From NCBI RefSeq assembly GCF_037392515.1, contig NC_090295.1, positions 14,465,001-14,529,000 of the forward strand: a stretch of DNA of 64,000 nucleotides, given 5' to 3'. Origin of the DNA: Haliotis asinina. Lineage: Eukaryota > Mollusca > Gastropoda > Lepetellida > Haliotidae. How positions within the stretch are numbered: position 1 is the stretch's first letter; each line of letters opens with the position of its first letter. A program made the position numbers and the translations under genes. Below, one piece after another: positions 23,645-37,200 of this stretch. Under the pieces are notes generated by a model. It was not told the origin of the DNA and made no database searches. It saw nothing but the letters and a program-made list of their open reading frames with translations.

Positions 23645-23815
23645 AAGGTGGTTGCTAGCCCAGTGGCTGAAGTGTTCGCTTGCCACACCTAGTTGCACGG
23701 GTTCAGTTACCTACATAGGTACAATATGTGGAGCCCGTTTTTTTGTGTCCCTCACTGTGATATTGCTGGAATACTGCTAAAAGCGGTGTAAAACCCAACT
23801 TGCTCACTTGCTAAC
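23645..23815 (+). mobile_element. SINE-A copy
   Basis: Forward copy with A-box-like TAGCCCAGTGGCTGAAG, GGGTTCAGTTACC at the B box, and the tail GATATTGCTGGAATACTGCTAAAAGCGG followed by TCACTTGC. Confidence 0.75.
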
Positions 23816-23997
23816 AAAGACACTGGATCTAGGATTTGAGTTGAGACAAAGTGATACTACTCCACAAAATTAATTTCAGCACCTTAGATTCCTGATCCTT
23901 TCACATTCTTTCTCTCGCAGAGAACTGAATGTCTGATCCAAGGCTGAATAAAGGCAACAGATTTGGGAAACAAACCCAGCAGATACAGTTACCTAGG

Positions 23998-24972
23998 TTA
24001 CAAAACAATCTTCAGTAAATCTCCGCACACTGATGTTTTACCAGTAATTCCCCCATGGATGTACACATGTTCTCCATCAGTAAAACAAATGTGTCCAGCT
24101 CTTTTAACTTGACAGTCTCCAAGTTTGTAAAAGGTTATTTCTGGTTTCAACATTACAAAGAACATTTCACCAACAGGATCTCTATTCCGGCCATCAAATG
24201 TTTCTCCACCATGAACAAAGATAAGGTCTGGTCCAAACATTGAAACATGATGTCTCCGACCACATGGTAATTTCAACATGGGTTTTAACTCTTTGCCGAG
24301 GGTTTTAAGAATTTTTAGAGATGATGCTGGACCTATGGACCCATCGGAAAATCCATTTTGAAACTCAAGCAGTTTATCGTCTCTACCACCAATGACATAC
24401 AGTTTGGATCCAATTATGTGAGTGCTGTGACCGGATCGTGACGTAGTTGACCGGCTGTATTCAGAAAATGTAAATCCCTTTTCAATACTGCCTTGTAGTA
24501 AATAAGCATTTCCAGTTCGTCTTTGAGTGCGTCTGCTTCCTTCCCTGCCCAGAATCATGATGCTGCCATCACCCATTAGATTAGCAGTATGGGAACTGAG
24601 ACCTGCGTCACTTGGGAAGCCAGTTTGTTCAGGGAACAGCCATGAATTAGCTGCAGTATCATAAGCATGTAACATTCCTGTTCGGGATTTGCCATTCCAG
24701 CCTCCAATGAGAAGAATATATCGATCATTTAATGCAATGCAAGCATGGTGACTGAGCGTAGGACTACCAGAAGCATTCACTTCTTCCCATATTTGCTGAG
24801 ATAGGTCAAGTCGATGTAGTTTGCCTGATGGGTTGGTGCTTCCTTGGCTTGTTATGCCACCATGCAGATATAAGCAGTTTTTGATGATGCAGCCTGTGTG
24901 AAATGCCAGTTCAGGACCTAGAGGTACGACAGGCTCCCAGTTTACATGTATCTCCCCCTTTGCTGCTGCCAT
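23998..24972 (-). CDS. KLHDC9: Kelch domain-containing protein 9-like
   Basis: A single 324-codon open frame. It has five to six kelch blades, shown by the glycine pairs and downstream aromatics: YLHGGITSQG, ILLIGGWNGKSR, MILGREGSRRTQRR, LYVIGGRDD, IFVHGGETFDGR and VYIHGGITG. SSHTANL...REG..TQRR and RRHHVSMFGP correspond closely to human KLHDC9, whose length (about 349 residues) is similar. Kelch propellers bind partner proteins; the partner here is unknown. The coding part has no introns. An acceptor-like TTGTTTCAG lies about 32 bp before the start, so an intron in the 5' leader is likely. It is head to head with EXOSC10. Confidence 0.87.
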   Translation of the reverse strand: MAAAKGEIHVNWEPVVPLGPELAFHTGCIIKNCLYLHGGITSQGSTNPSGKLHRLDLSQQIWEEVNASGSPTLSHHACIALNDRYILLIGGWNGKSRTGMLHAYDTAANSWLFPEQTGFPSDAGLSSHTANLMGDGSIMILGREGSRRTQRRTGNAYLLQGSIEKGFTFSEYSRSTTSRSGHSTHIIGSKLYVIGGRDDKLLEFQNGFSDGSIGPASSLKILKTLGKELKPMLKLPCGRRHHVSMFGPDLIFVHGGETFDGRNRDPVGEMFFVMLKPEITFYKLGDCQVKRAGHICFTDGEHVYIHGGITGKTSVCGDLLKIVL

Positions 24973-25869
24973 CGTTGAATCTTGCTAGCATAGGTGAAGT
25001 CTATCTGAAACAATGGTTGATCTCAGATAAAGTTGTTTCTTAAGTTGACCTATATATTAATCTTTGACGATAAAACATGAAAATTATTGTACTTGATCAT
25101 GCAGGCGTCAGTTGAAAATTTACCTTTAACATCAAACCGACCTATACAAAGCAAATGTCATCAAACTCAGATATCATTGTAATCAATCCTGTGGCAGTCT
25201 GTTTAATCCTGTCTGGACCAGACAATACAGTGATCGACGTCAATGATCATTGATGTACACAGTTCAGCAACCAAGTCAGCAAGCCTAACCATCCGATCCC
25301 GTTAGTCGCCTGACGATTAGACCAATAACCTGGAACTTCACGGGTAGTAAACTTATATATTAGAATGAAAAGCTTGGAAAGGCACTTCCAAAGTACTGAA
25401 TGTTGCCGATGTTGATGTTTTCATAAATTAACAGAAAAAGGCTTCGTGGATCTCGAAAACAGGTGACATATTGAATCACACTTGGTTACCAACAATAACA
25501 AATAAATTGAAAATGTTTCAGGCAAACTCTGTAGAGTAACAGTACCTTGTCATGCCTGCTTTTGGTAGGTAAATGTATGTCTTGGGCAATGCCAGGTGAC
25601 ATTATATTTAGAATGGTTAAAACAATAATTATTTTTAACTAAATTCAAATTCCGTTACATTCCTCGCGTCCGATCAACGAGAAGTTTGTTACGTTGTAAG
25701 TTTCGTACAGATTGGTTAATGATATGTTCTCCAAAGATTAAATATGATGCCTCCATTATTAACTACTAATAAAAGTAGTTATTACTTTTGCTTTTATGGG
25801 TGTATTGAAACTTTCATTTATTTTCCCAAACTGATCAGATAGATATTAGCTTTACATTCTCCGATCAAA
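24973..25869. promoter_or_regulatory. Shared upstream region of KLHDC9 and EXOSC10
   Basis: 897 bp between two divergent start codons. No TATA box is obvious at either end. The part nearest EXOSC10 (25660-25700) has several CpG pairs (CCTCGCGTCCGATCAACGAG), which fits a housekeeping promoter. 25203-25345 is a reverse SINE-B fragment (CTGGACCAGACAATACAGTG to ACTTCACGGGTAG). The bidirectional promoter role is inferred from layout only. Confidence 0.4.
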
Positions 25870-28224
25870 ATGGCGGCGTCCCATGAAAGCATGGAGAGCG
25901 ACGAGGCGAAAGACGACAACAGAGAAAGTAAACCGATCATTCCGGGATATGCTGACATCAATGATTATTCACAGGTATGCAGTTTTAGTAGATACCCAAA
26001 ATAGCATTTACATGGGGAGGGGTGCCTCTTTTTCTTATGTCTACCATTAGTTCGGTGCAAAACCTTAACTCCTCGAAACGTCACTGATTTCATGTAAGAA
26101 GTTTCTGTATTCAGATGATGCGACGTTTCGATGCAGATTATTGTCAAGCTGGTATGAGTAAGGTGGAAAAGAGAGTAATACATACACAGTACTTACGTAC
26201 CTAACAACTAAGACATTAATTTGGACAGCTTGTCCTTATATTACTCCCACTCAAAAGATTATTTGCCACACAAAGAAATCACTGATTTCAGCAAGAGAGC
26301 AGTTTACAACAGTTGACTGTTGAGTTGCTTGACTCAGACTGCCAAGACTGACCTGTCCTGACAAAAGTCGACTGCCTATGCATTGATGTTCAATTCAAAT
26401 CAACTCATCACATCTATTACCTGCGTGATCCTTATGTTTTTTGAGTGAGGTTGCCGTTGGGTACATAACATCTGAAAAATAATCCATTACCATATTAGGA
26501 AACTAGTTTCTAGTTCGAGAATATGAAGACTACCCACTTGTAGAAAGGTAAAGAATTTGCTGAGGGCCACAATTGAAAAAAGTCAAAGGGGCCATAGACT
26601 CAAGTCGATAAGACCATAGCTGAAAAAAACCCCATTATGTCATACAAACCAATGTGTGTTTAATTATACTAATATTTGTTATTACTTGTTTTAACATAAT
26701 TCATGTGTAGATAGCAACGGAAGTACTAATTTATAGTGGGATCATCATACACTCAATAGTTGAAATGGATCTGAAGTGTACAAATTTGATGCGACGATAT
26801 ATTATGATAAGGTCATTGAATTTGAAATGTTCGTCTTGTACAGAATTTAAAGCTACTGAACCAGTCACAACTAAAGGATGAGGACTACTGCTCGATGTAT
26901 AAGAAGTATAAGAAGCTATACCGAAATGTCGCATCATAGAAATAAAGAAGTTGTTATCCACAAAGTATTGCACTTTTCTATTATGTATCAGCTTCTAAAA
27001 TAGTTGACTATACTACTGTTGATTTTGTTTTCAGTACTGACTACTTGTGATCCTTACACAAACATTTGTATGGTATAAAGTAAACACTTCATACAACACT
27101 GAGGATATGTAGATTGAATTGGAACTGTTGCAAAAACATGAAATAAAATTCTTTTAATCTTGGCCCCTTTGACTTTTTAAGTTTTGGCCCTTTTATCCTT
27201 TGGCCCTTTTGACCTGTTCCCATTTTCCCATTTGATGCTTGTTATTGGTGAAAGTGCCTGTGGTCCCAAGATATGGATGTGAATACCTAAAACATGAAAA
27301 AAAAAACATTGTTCCTACACAACATATGATACAGAGAACTATGGTTATAATATAACAGCCGAAAGGGACGTCTAATGTTAGTTTTTAAATACCAGTTGCA
27401 GTTTTTTCACCTGATCTAAAAACAGTTAGCCTTGAAAAGAAACAACCCCTAACCCTTGTTTGTTTTGTTATGAATACTGTGAATATCTTCAGAAAGAATT
27501 GAAACTTAGTCTAAAAGTGCTGATTTCAAGAATTTGATGTGATAGACGTTCTGAATCACATACTGCACAACACTAGGCAAGACTCCATCATGGAATTTGT
27601 AAACAAGTATTTGATATTTGATCTGCCATAGTATCTGAACATGTGAGAAGTACACAGGCTATAATGGTTATATGCAGCTCATCCGATCTGGAACCCAGTG
27701 TTCATGGACATGCTTTTGGGAGTCAACTTCAGTTTAGAATTTTCATGAAGACATCAACTGTAATTGTATAATAACTACTCTCTCTCTCTCTCTCTCTCTC
27801 AACTACCCACCTCACCCACAGGCACCCCCCCAGTTACACACCCCTCTACCCACAACATGGAAAAAAGCAATAACACCAACACCCCCTGACTGAATTCGAG
27901 ACATGTATTTCAACATGTGCTTATGAATCATGAGCCAGGCAATAAAGGAGTCCAAATATTAGGATGATCAAAAGTCTATTGGTAGAGAATTGAAGCTACC
28001 AAAGTTCTGGTGACATTTGGCTAGGTAGGCCCAGAATCATTCTAATTCTGTATAGTATATGAACGAACCATTACTCTGTCCATTTTTCAGACAGTCCTTA
28101 AAAGTGTTCTTCAAGCCACACGGTCCTCAAACAGCCTGCCGACAGGTGATGACTATGACTTCTACTCTACATACAGATCTGTCAAGGATGTGCTGGACAT
28201 TGAGGGCAAGAGAATACTTCAGCT
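25870..28224 (+). CDS. EXOSC10: EXOSC10 exons 1-2 (PMC2NT start)
   Basis: Exon 1 begins ATGGCGGCG and encodes the acidic start followed by [11 protein letters not shown]. Exon 2 encodes [30 protein letters not shown] and GKRILQ, the PMC2NT region that binds the cofactor C1D/Rrp47 in relatives. Exon 2 ends in CT with the donor GTAAGC, so the split leucine codon is completed by the first base of exon 3, across the Polinton-bearing intron. Confidence 0.95.
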
Positions 28225-31200
28225 GTAAGCCTTGCTTGTTATAATTCATTTCAAAGTTATTTTATTCATGAATACATTACCTAACAGGTATCTTATGTTT
28301 GGAAGTCGCTACTAAACTGAGACTCTGTCATTTACATCCCATAAAGATGCGGGTTAGCATTGATATTCAGTGGTCCATGCTTACTGAAAAAGGTGACAAA
28401 TGGGATCAGGTGTTCTGGCTCGCTGATGCAGTTGACACGTCATCGTATCACAACTGATACACAATCATATATTGGTGCTCATGCAGTTGATCACAGGATT
28501 GTCTGGTCCAGATTCGATTAATTACAAATCACCGATATATAGCTGTACTAGCTGGGATGTTGCCAAGTGCAGCATAAAACTGAACTCATTCACTCATCTT
28601 CAAACAATAAGACACTGTAACCGGATAGGTCTGGCATAAATTCTTTGTTTATGTTCTTCGTCAGTCTAAGTGAACTTAGTCTCAGTACTTTCCGTTACAC
28701 TCCACTACTGAGACTGACAAAACCTTGTAGGAGGTTGCATCAGGTAACCTTTCAGCTACTTGTGATAATCTGATCAAACACGAGAATGTTGAACGGATTT
28801 AACCAATCAGACAACGGCTGTTGTTTACGGTTTGGTGGGATCGCTAGTCACTGACACTGATCCCTCAATAAACGAAAATCTGCATAGTTTAAAAGACAGG
28901 TATCTAACCTGTAGTATATATGCTTAGTTCTTTCTGATGACATGGTTACCATTAGCTGATATTTCTGCTAGCTTACATCTTGAATATTGACAAAAATGCA
29001 TTCAGAATCATTCAGGTAGTAGTATATACAATGGGGGTTTTAAAACACTTTCAAAAAAAGTCTCTACAAAGCCTTATTTAGTAAATAAGGCTTTGGTTGG
29101 GTCCTTAGCTCTTGCTACTATTACCCCTACTACTTAACGTGTGTTGGAGGTAACACTGTGCCGTACGGTACGATCAATAATTCTTCTCTTACAAACCCCC
29201 TACCCGGCCCATCCCTCAAGTAGTATAAGTTAGGTTCGTCGGCTTTCATATCCACTTTATCTATGTTGTAAGTTTTGACTGACCATATAGGATCGGTGGC
29301 CCGCTTACGGCTATCACCCTCGTGTTCCCCCGGCTGGTATAGATACCTCACTAGGGCCCTATCTGGTATCTGTTTCTCCTTCCCACGCAATGGAGCGGCC
29401 GACTCTGCAACTATTGATTTTAGTTTGATAGCGTCTGCCGGTTTCTTACCGGTGAGACGGGTGACTTCATGGTTGATTGCCGACACCACCTTGGGTAACC
29501 TCGTGACCCATTCAGTCGATCGTTTTCCAGGGGTGGTCATCTCCCTAGCATACTGATGGCCGAACAAGCGCTCAGCCAAAGTCCTATTAAATCTTTTAAC
29601 TATGGCTTGGCTGCGATGGGCTCCGGCCGTGCCACGCCTGACCTTTGTATCGTGTTTGGCTAGCAGTTGTGACACGGCACCCATGAACTCCCGTCCGGGG
29701 TCAACTTGCAGCTCTGTTGGCCACGTCAGCGGGCTGCGTTTGTATATGCGTTCGAATCCTCTGGCTACCTGGGCCGAATCTTTCGTGGTCAAGGGTTCGG
29801 CTTCCTTGTAACGACTGGCTACGTCCACTACGGTTAAGGCATACTTGTACCTCTTGTCGTGGGGTAGGAACAGTAGGTCTGCCTGGTGAACGCTATTAGG
29901 TATGTTAATACCGAACCTCCTTCTAGGCACGTAGCGTGGTGCCGGCAAATAGATCTGCCACAGGGCTTGTTTTTCAAGCCACGCTTTGGCTTCCTCCGGG
30001 GGTACTCGCGCTATTTTAGCTAGCTTATCTACTGCGCTAGCTCCTTTCCAGTACCCACGCGGGCTGTAGTAAATAGCCTCAAATTTTTTCATGTCCATAC
30101 GCGTATGTGTTTATCCCATCAATAGCTATCCAAAGTTTCGTGTCCATAGGCGACAGGGACGTCTTGCTTATAGTCAGTCCGTATATCTTATGTCCATCAC
30201 TTCTAAGTGTGTTCATTTTATGCCTAAAGGTACGGGTCTTGAACAGGGCTTCCTTGAATCGTGTTTGATGTGTTGTTTCACCACATACTTCTTAACCCCC
30301 TTAGCCTTCCGGATCTCACTATTGTCGGTTTTCAGTATGGAGTACATCTTAGGTCTCAAACCTATGTACTCGGCTATGGGCGTGCCAGCACACTCGTCCT
30401 TCATCTTACCTAGGACCTTTTTATTTACCGTACTGTGTATGGTATGGGTCTTAGGGTAGTCGCTGGTGTCGTATAAATCGAGGTGTTTTTTCATGTCCTC
30501 GTACACGTCCTCGGTTCGAATCTCCATCAGCAGGGAATCCGTGTCAGTGTACAGCACTTCACACCTGTCGCCGTACTGTTTCTTGAGCTCGTTGTAGTAA
30601 AAGTCGTACATCAGGTGTTTGGATAAATCGAGGATGCTCATCCCCACGTAAACAGGCCGGTTGAATTTTATGTGGCTTTTCTTCATGTGTAGGGCAACCA
30701 GGTTGTCTGTGAATATCTTACTACGGTTGAATGCCGGACTGGCTATCAATCTCCTGAGCTTGTCTTCCTCACTCGACCGAACCAGCTTCACGGTCACGCG
30801 TTTCCTCAGGTTCTCCATAGTCTTACCAAACACCGAGTTGTTCATGAGCTTGTAGAGATTTTTCTCAAAATCACTGGTGGCTTTTTTTCGTAGGTCTGTG
30901 TTCATTCTGATGTAGGGCTCCATCCATGGGCTCTGGTCGAACATGAGCACCCTGTGTATTTTGGTCAGCCTCATACCCAACGACAGGTACAGCTGTAGGT
31001 TGCGATAGTGAACGATGTACTTGGTCTTATTCATTAAGTTAGGCATGAGTTTTTCAACGTCTGTCACACGCCCACCTAACAAGTTATGTTGGTACTCAGA
31101 CATCCAGTCTGGGTTAACCCTCATACGTTCGGGGGCCAGGGGGTAGCTGTTGTGTGATGTGTGTAATTCCTTGGTATACTCTAAGTCAACCTCGAGGATA

Positions 31201-34200
31201 TAACCTTTGTTCGAATCTGGTGCAACCCCCATAACATCAACGTGGGGTACCCATTCGAATCCCCCTGTAGGTAGATACTGGCTCATGGCCCAGCCGTACA
31301 GGTTGTTTGCGTCGAGGTAGAGAATGTGATTGGTTGGCTTGTTAGGATCGTAACCTTTCACGTATTGATTATTTGCTTTCGCGTATCGTTTGGATGCCAT
31401 GGAAATCCCACCTCGCAAGCCTTTCTCAATGAATAGGTGCATGTCGTAATCTGTGAGCAATTCCAAATTAACTCCGGTCTTTTTAAGCAAGGCGTCCCAC
31501 GACAGACCTGGGCTGGTGTAATACCATGCGGGGTCGAGTTTATACTGCTTGAAACACGTTCGCCTAAACGTCTCAAACACGTCGGCTAACAGCAGTACAT
31601 CTGTCCTCAAGTACAGGTCGTGATAATCACCCAGGTTCTTACAACCCAGTTTATTCCATACGTTAGTCGCGTGCGAGTAATCATCTCGTGAGACGGACGC
31701 CTCATTCAGCTTGCTATAAAAGCAGTCAATAGGGGGTAGTCTGGTCTCGGTGAACTTGACCCAGCTATCCATGTACTCATAGGGGTACACACCCTTCCTC
31801 ATAAGCAGGGGTCTAGTCTCAGCGTCTGTGTATCGATCGGTGATAGGGAAGGTATTGTTGGCCTTGACCAGACTGTCGAGTGACGACAGGAGGAACTGAA
31901 ACGAGTCAATGAACCTAAGTCCGTTTAAGCTGAAGGAGATGTATCTCTCCATGTTGTTGGGGATGCACGTTATATTACCATCGATTTTCGCGATGGCCTG
32001 CATGATCAAGTGTGAGTCGTACCCTCTCAAGTTGTGAAAGACAACGGGGATGTTTATTGTCTTAGGGTTGATTTTAAGCTTGAGGTTGCACGCGCTGTGA
32101 GCGGCGCCTCTATACTTACCAGTTATGTGGCAGTGATCTCTCACCGAATCACCGTTAAGTGGTGAGTCACACACGTGACAGTTAGTGCTACTAGCGTGAG
32201 CTAGCCTATCGACTCGGGTCATACGCATGGGAGCGATTCTATACAATGCATTCCTAATAATTTTTTCTTCCTCCTGCAAACACTTTAGAAACCTTTCAGC
32301 CGCGTCAGGGCCCCTATACACTACCGGAGCTTTCGTTTCCCCGTCACAACGGACGACAATGTATCCAAACCCACAGGCTTTATGCTCTTGTGTTTTGTGG
32401 GTGATGGGAACCTCGCCGGCGGCACCACTGGGGGAATCCCCCACCACCAAGGCTTCGAAGTCGGCGTATATGATATAAGGCACAGACATTTGGTTCTTGT
32501 GGTTACCAAATTTTAGGATATTATCACCTTCCTTAGGCATGTCGACTCGTATGGCCGTCTGCCCCACACCTTGGCAATCCTCCCGGTGGGATTCTAATAA
32601 ATCAGCTCGTGTGAAGCCATGTAGGCATCGTTCACAGAAGTGGGTCTTTTCTCTGTGTGCCGATTGGTCATACAACAGCCTGCTAAAGTGTTTTATCCAT
32701 GTGTAGTGATACTTGTCACCTCGCTGGATCATGAATATATTGATAACTTGGCGATCCTTCACCGGGCTGACCCTGTGTACTATTGTTGTGTTACCTTCGT
32801 GCCCAAAGACATTTATAGCCAGATTATTCTGTTTTTCTACTTTAGTGATCTGGGATATGGGGGTGGGTTCATCTATACCATCCCAGTTGAGCCCATCATC
32901 CTGAGGATAATTAGAAGACCTGTTCGGATTAGTGTCAGCTGGAAATAAGGCTGACCTGATAGCTAACCTCAGGCAATCGTTTCCTCTATTCTTAACGTTT
33001 ACTATGGCATGTTTGTTCCTATAGTAGGGGGGCAAGGCTAGGTATGACCCGCCTCTGAATGGCACGTAGTTAGCTATGTCTAGATAGACATTATCGATTT
33101 TATCTACAGCCCACCCGGACCCCAAGTGTGTGTAGCGTTCTAGGTATTCTCGTATCTGCTGAAAACTGGTATCGATTGATGCGTCAATGGTCTCTGTATG
33201 TGTGACGACCTCTTGTTTACCTCGGAAGTAAGGCTGAACATACTCATCCTGCTTATCGAGCGACATTTTCACTGTGATCTGAAACTTGATACTTCCTAGG
33301 TTATTTAGTTCCTGGTTGACCTTATCAGCTATCAGAGGCTTGATATCTGTGATGTCTATGTTTCTATCAACGTGCATGCGCCAACCTCTCAAATAGTTGC
33401 CTACAGCGCGCTCAGTGCGCACGAACTGTAGGTCAATAGCTCTATTCTGTCGTAATAATTCTACAAGCTGTGGTTTTCTCATACGGGAATACCCGCCTAA
33501 ACCCAAATCGTGTGCCTCGGCTTTCAGTTGTTTTACAGTGGGAGGTTTTGCTACGGGGTATGTGATAACAATGCGGTTAACCCGGCTCTCCCCAGGTTTG
33601 AATAACCCGTGTATCCAAGCTGTTTTGCTTGAGCTTTTAATTGTTTTACCGTAGGAGGGGCTTCTAAACCTAGTAATCTCAACAATGCTGACTTCCGCAT
33701 TCGAGAATACCCGATCACACCTCTCTGTTTTGCGACCCGCTTAAGCTCGCGTACAGTAGTCATAGTGTTTACACCTAAGAGAACCAATGTCTAATTGGTT
33801 CACAGTAAAGGGAGGTAACCCTTGATAAAAAATATGTGGCTGTTGGATATAGTGTTCCTTGTGCATGTATTCCTGTATATGAGTAAAACATTTATTTGGA
33901 GTCTATCTTGAGCAGTCGCCTACGTTCTTTTATGTAGCCCTTTTTATTCTCGTAGATGAGTTGATGTCTGACTACGTTCGCTCCGTGAGCTTTACATAGA
34001 CAGTAGTGTCCTTTAACCCCGATACCACACACAGAACACGTGTAGTTAGGACTTCCCATATGGAAACAACAGAACCCCTGATTCCTGCATTTCCTACCAC
34101 AGGCCTCGGTCTTCCCCATAAGTATGTATTCGCATCGGTATGGAGCGGGTCTCATGTTTACTTATATAGGTATTTAATTTAATTGCTTCGCAACCAACGC

Positions 34201-37200
34201 AGTAGCTGCTATACCCAACACTATGAAGCCCAGTTCACGATTCATTTGTCCCTTGGATGGTGTGTAGTACTGAGCGAGTGTGGGTTTATTGAGCGGTTCC
34301 AATCGTTTACCAGTTAGTAGGTAGTATTCTTTCATTGCTTCATCGACATCGTTGAATGTTTGAACGGCATGGTTTTCACGCTGGAGTTGTTCGTTAATAA
34401 AATCGATCCTCTGGAGGCGTTTTTTAGCGTACTCGGCCTGTGCCTTTTGTAAGTTCTCAGTAGCGAGATCGTGCCGCTTCCTTTCTTCCTGTATTTCAGC
34501 CGCGTGGTCATCTCGTAGTTTCGAGAAGAGGAAATTACTCCCGGAAAATGCCAGGGCATTCACTAACGCCCCACCGACCATCATAGCTATCGTGGCCATC
34601 CTATATTTATTTCATTATATTTTCAGGTATTATCCCTTGTTTTACTAGGATGTCTTTTGTGGCCATCGCCATACCAAGGTTCATTATGAGCATACCCATA
34701 TCCTGCAGGTTGAAATCTAGCTTGATAGTTGGTTGTTTAAGCACCATTTTAGTCAACCGAGCGTACCCTACGGCTAGACTGGCGACCACTGTGGCGTGGT
34801 ATGCGTCGTTGACGAACGTTTTCCCCTCAGACATTATGTATATATAAAAATATTTAAATTATAACATGATATGCGGGTCGACAGTGGGGGATACCACCTC
34901 ACTGTTGGGGGGTACCACCTCACTGTGGGAGGGTACTCCCACGTATAACCATGTTATAACCACGGCAGCACCTACAGCCAACAACAGTCGGGGGTTGATA
35001 ATTTTATGTTGGTTACACCACCGTTTTTTACCGGCAGCTACTCTCTTAGGATTCTTCTGCCTGGTTACTGTTGGGGGTTCCTGTGTCACTTCCCCCACTG
35101 GTTCCTGTGAAGGGGTCACTTCCCCCACTGGTTCCCTGGTCACTTCCCTCACTTCGGGAGCAGTATCCATCTATACTATTATTATTATTTTTTCTCTCAA
35201 ATTGGCAATGCTTTGCCATGATAATCGCCGCCGTCACTGGAGCCAACAACATGCCATATTTGTGGTACAGCTCGCAGCTGATAGAGCTCACGGCGTGTTC
35301 GATAAAAGGGTCTTTCTCGAGGTCCTCCCACAGGTAAAGTCGGCGCTCTGGTGGAATGGGAAGGAAGTATGACACAATACCGGTGTATATCTGGGTCATA
35401 GCCGATCCTATTGTCTTTGTCATTTCTGCTCCGAGCCGGGACTCGTATCTAGCGTACAGCTTATCGATTTCTTCGGCTGACATTTTGTGAATTTTATCCG
35501 GAGTGTAGTCTCCAAAGTAATGTTTGGCTTTGCCGCCAACAGCCAACGCCACCAGTTTCTCTCGCTTATCATCAGTGGGGGAACCCTCCACCAATAATTG
35601 TTCGAGCAATTCCTCACACTCCATCTTATAATATAACAAGTAAGATTTAGTTTTAACTATATAATACCCGATGCAGACAAAACACAGAGAAATGAAGGTT
35701 AAGTTGCACACGACAAACACTTCAAATATCATAGCTATACTTAGCATTTGCTTAGCTTTAGCTTAGCTTTGCTTAACTTTAGCTTAGCTTTGCTTAGCTT
35801 TGCTAAGCTTTGCTTAGCTTTAGCACACCCTATATGCTACTGGTTGGTCGGTCTTGAGCACGAGCTTAGCGTGTTTAGTTTCAGCGAGCTGTTTCTTCAC
35901 CCGTTCCCGTTCTAATTTGCTCATCACATCGTTCTCTCTCAAACACTCCTCGAACGAATCCCTGTCCTTGCAGTGAAATAAGGCCACCCATCGCGTCTGC
36001 TCCCTGAGGTCTTTCAACACCGAGTTGAACTTCTGCGTTAGCACCCAGACGCTGTGATTTGCATGCCGGCCGGAGAAGGCCAGGTACGATAGCATGTCTC
36101 TCTTTTTTGTTATCTCGCGATTAGCGCTGCAGTCGTCCAGTATAAACAGCGTCGGTTCCCCTTTAAATTTCTCGTGAAGAGCTTTCAACCAGTCCTGCAG
36201 GCGTGTTCCAGGGTCGATTTTGTGTACGTCCGGGTCCGTCATCACCCAAGGTCGCGCGTACGTTTTATTCATGCTCAGAGTAGGGCACATGATAACGATG
36301 TTATCGAACACATCCTTGTAGTAACCCTCCAACATATCCAACACGAAAACGGTCTTCCCACAGCCAGTCTGCCCGCACACTATGGCGCAGTGTGGGTCAG
36401 TGGGGAGGTGGAGGTCAGTAGATGGCTTGCACGAATCTCCCATTGTCTATATTAAGTTGCGCGTCCATAATAACGTACAGATATAATTTCAACTTACCAG
36501 CGGGTTGAGCCTTCTTAGTAATCTGGATGGTTATCCCTTCGCTGCCGTTATCTATACGGCGCCCGCTACCGTGCAGTTTATCATCATCCGTGGATCGCAT
36601 GTCCAACCATAGGGCGTACTTGGTGGTCAGGTATTCACCGATCTGCACGGAGCCGAGGTCCAGGTCCTTTGTTATGTAATCCCCCACTGGTAGCTTTTTT
36701 ATCTCATCCCACTGCTGGTGTGGTCTCATACCATGACTGAACAGCTGGTTGGGCACGCCCTCGATGGTCACTTCCACCTTTTCAATCTCGGGGTTGAAAA
36801 ACTTCTCGCTGTCCCTCCGGAATGGCTCGTAATCCTCCACGACCAGGATACCTTTCATCGATCGCGCCGGCACGTTCAGGTTGATATTCCACACAGTGTC
36901 GCTCTTATCTCGCACGACTGACCTATGCCTCAGTACGCGATCGTACAGGATAGCCATCTTCCCAGAGTACTGGCTTCGAACCTGCCTGGCCAGCTCCGGG
37001 CTAGTGACCATGTCGAACTCCAGAGAGATGTTGTCTATGGCATAACTGGCCTCATCACCGTTCGGCGTACGCACTACTTTGCTATAGTCGTTAAACGTGA
37101 GCTCGTATTCGAGCCTATCACCCAGCGCGGCCTGGTAAAACGGCGCGTGTCCCGTGAGCAACTCGAAGTCGAGCGGCACGCAGAATCGATTCCCGTATGC

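Noticed and set aside
29013-29022. CAGGTAGTA as a new splice donor at the Polinton's left edge
   Set aside because: It fits the donor consensus only because the target word is CAGGT. Nothing in the sequence shows that it is used.
30091-33654. Plus-strand frames opposite the Polinton polymerase
   Set aside because: They are antisense shadows of the PolB and integrase genes, with no recognisable domains.
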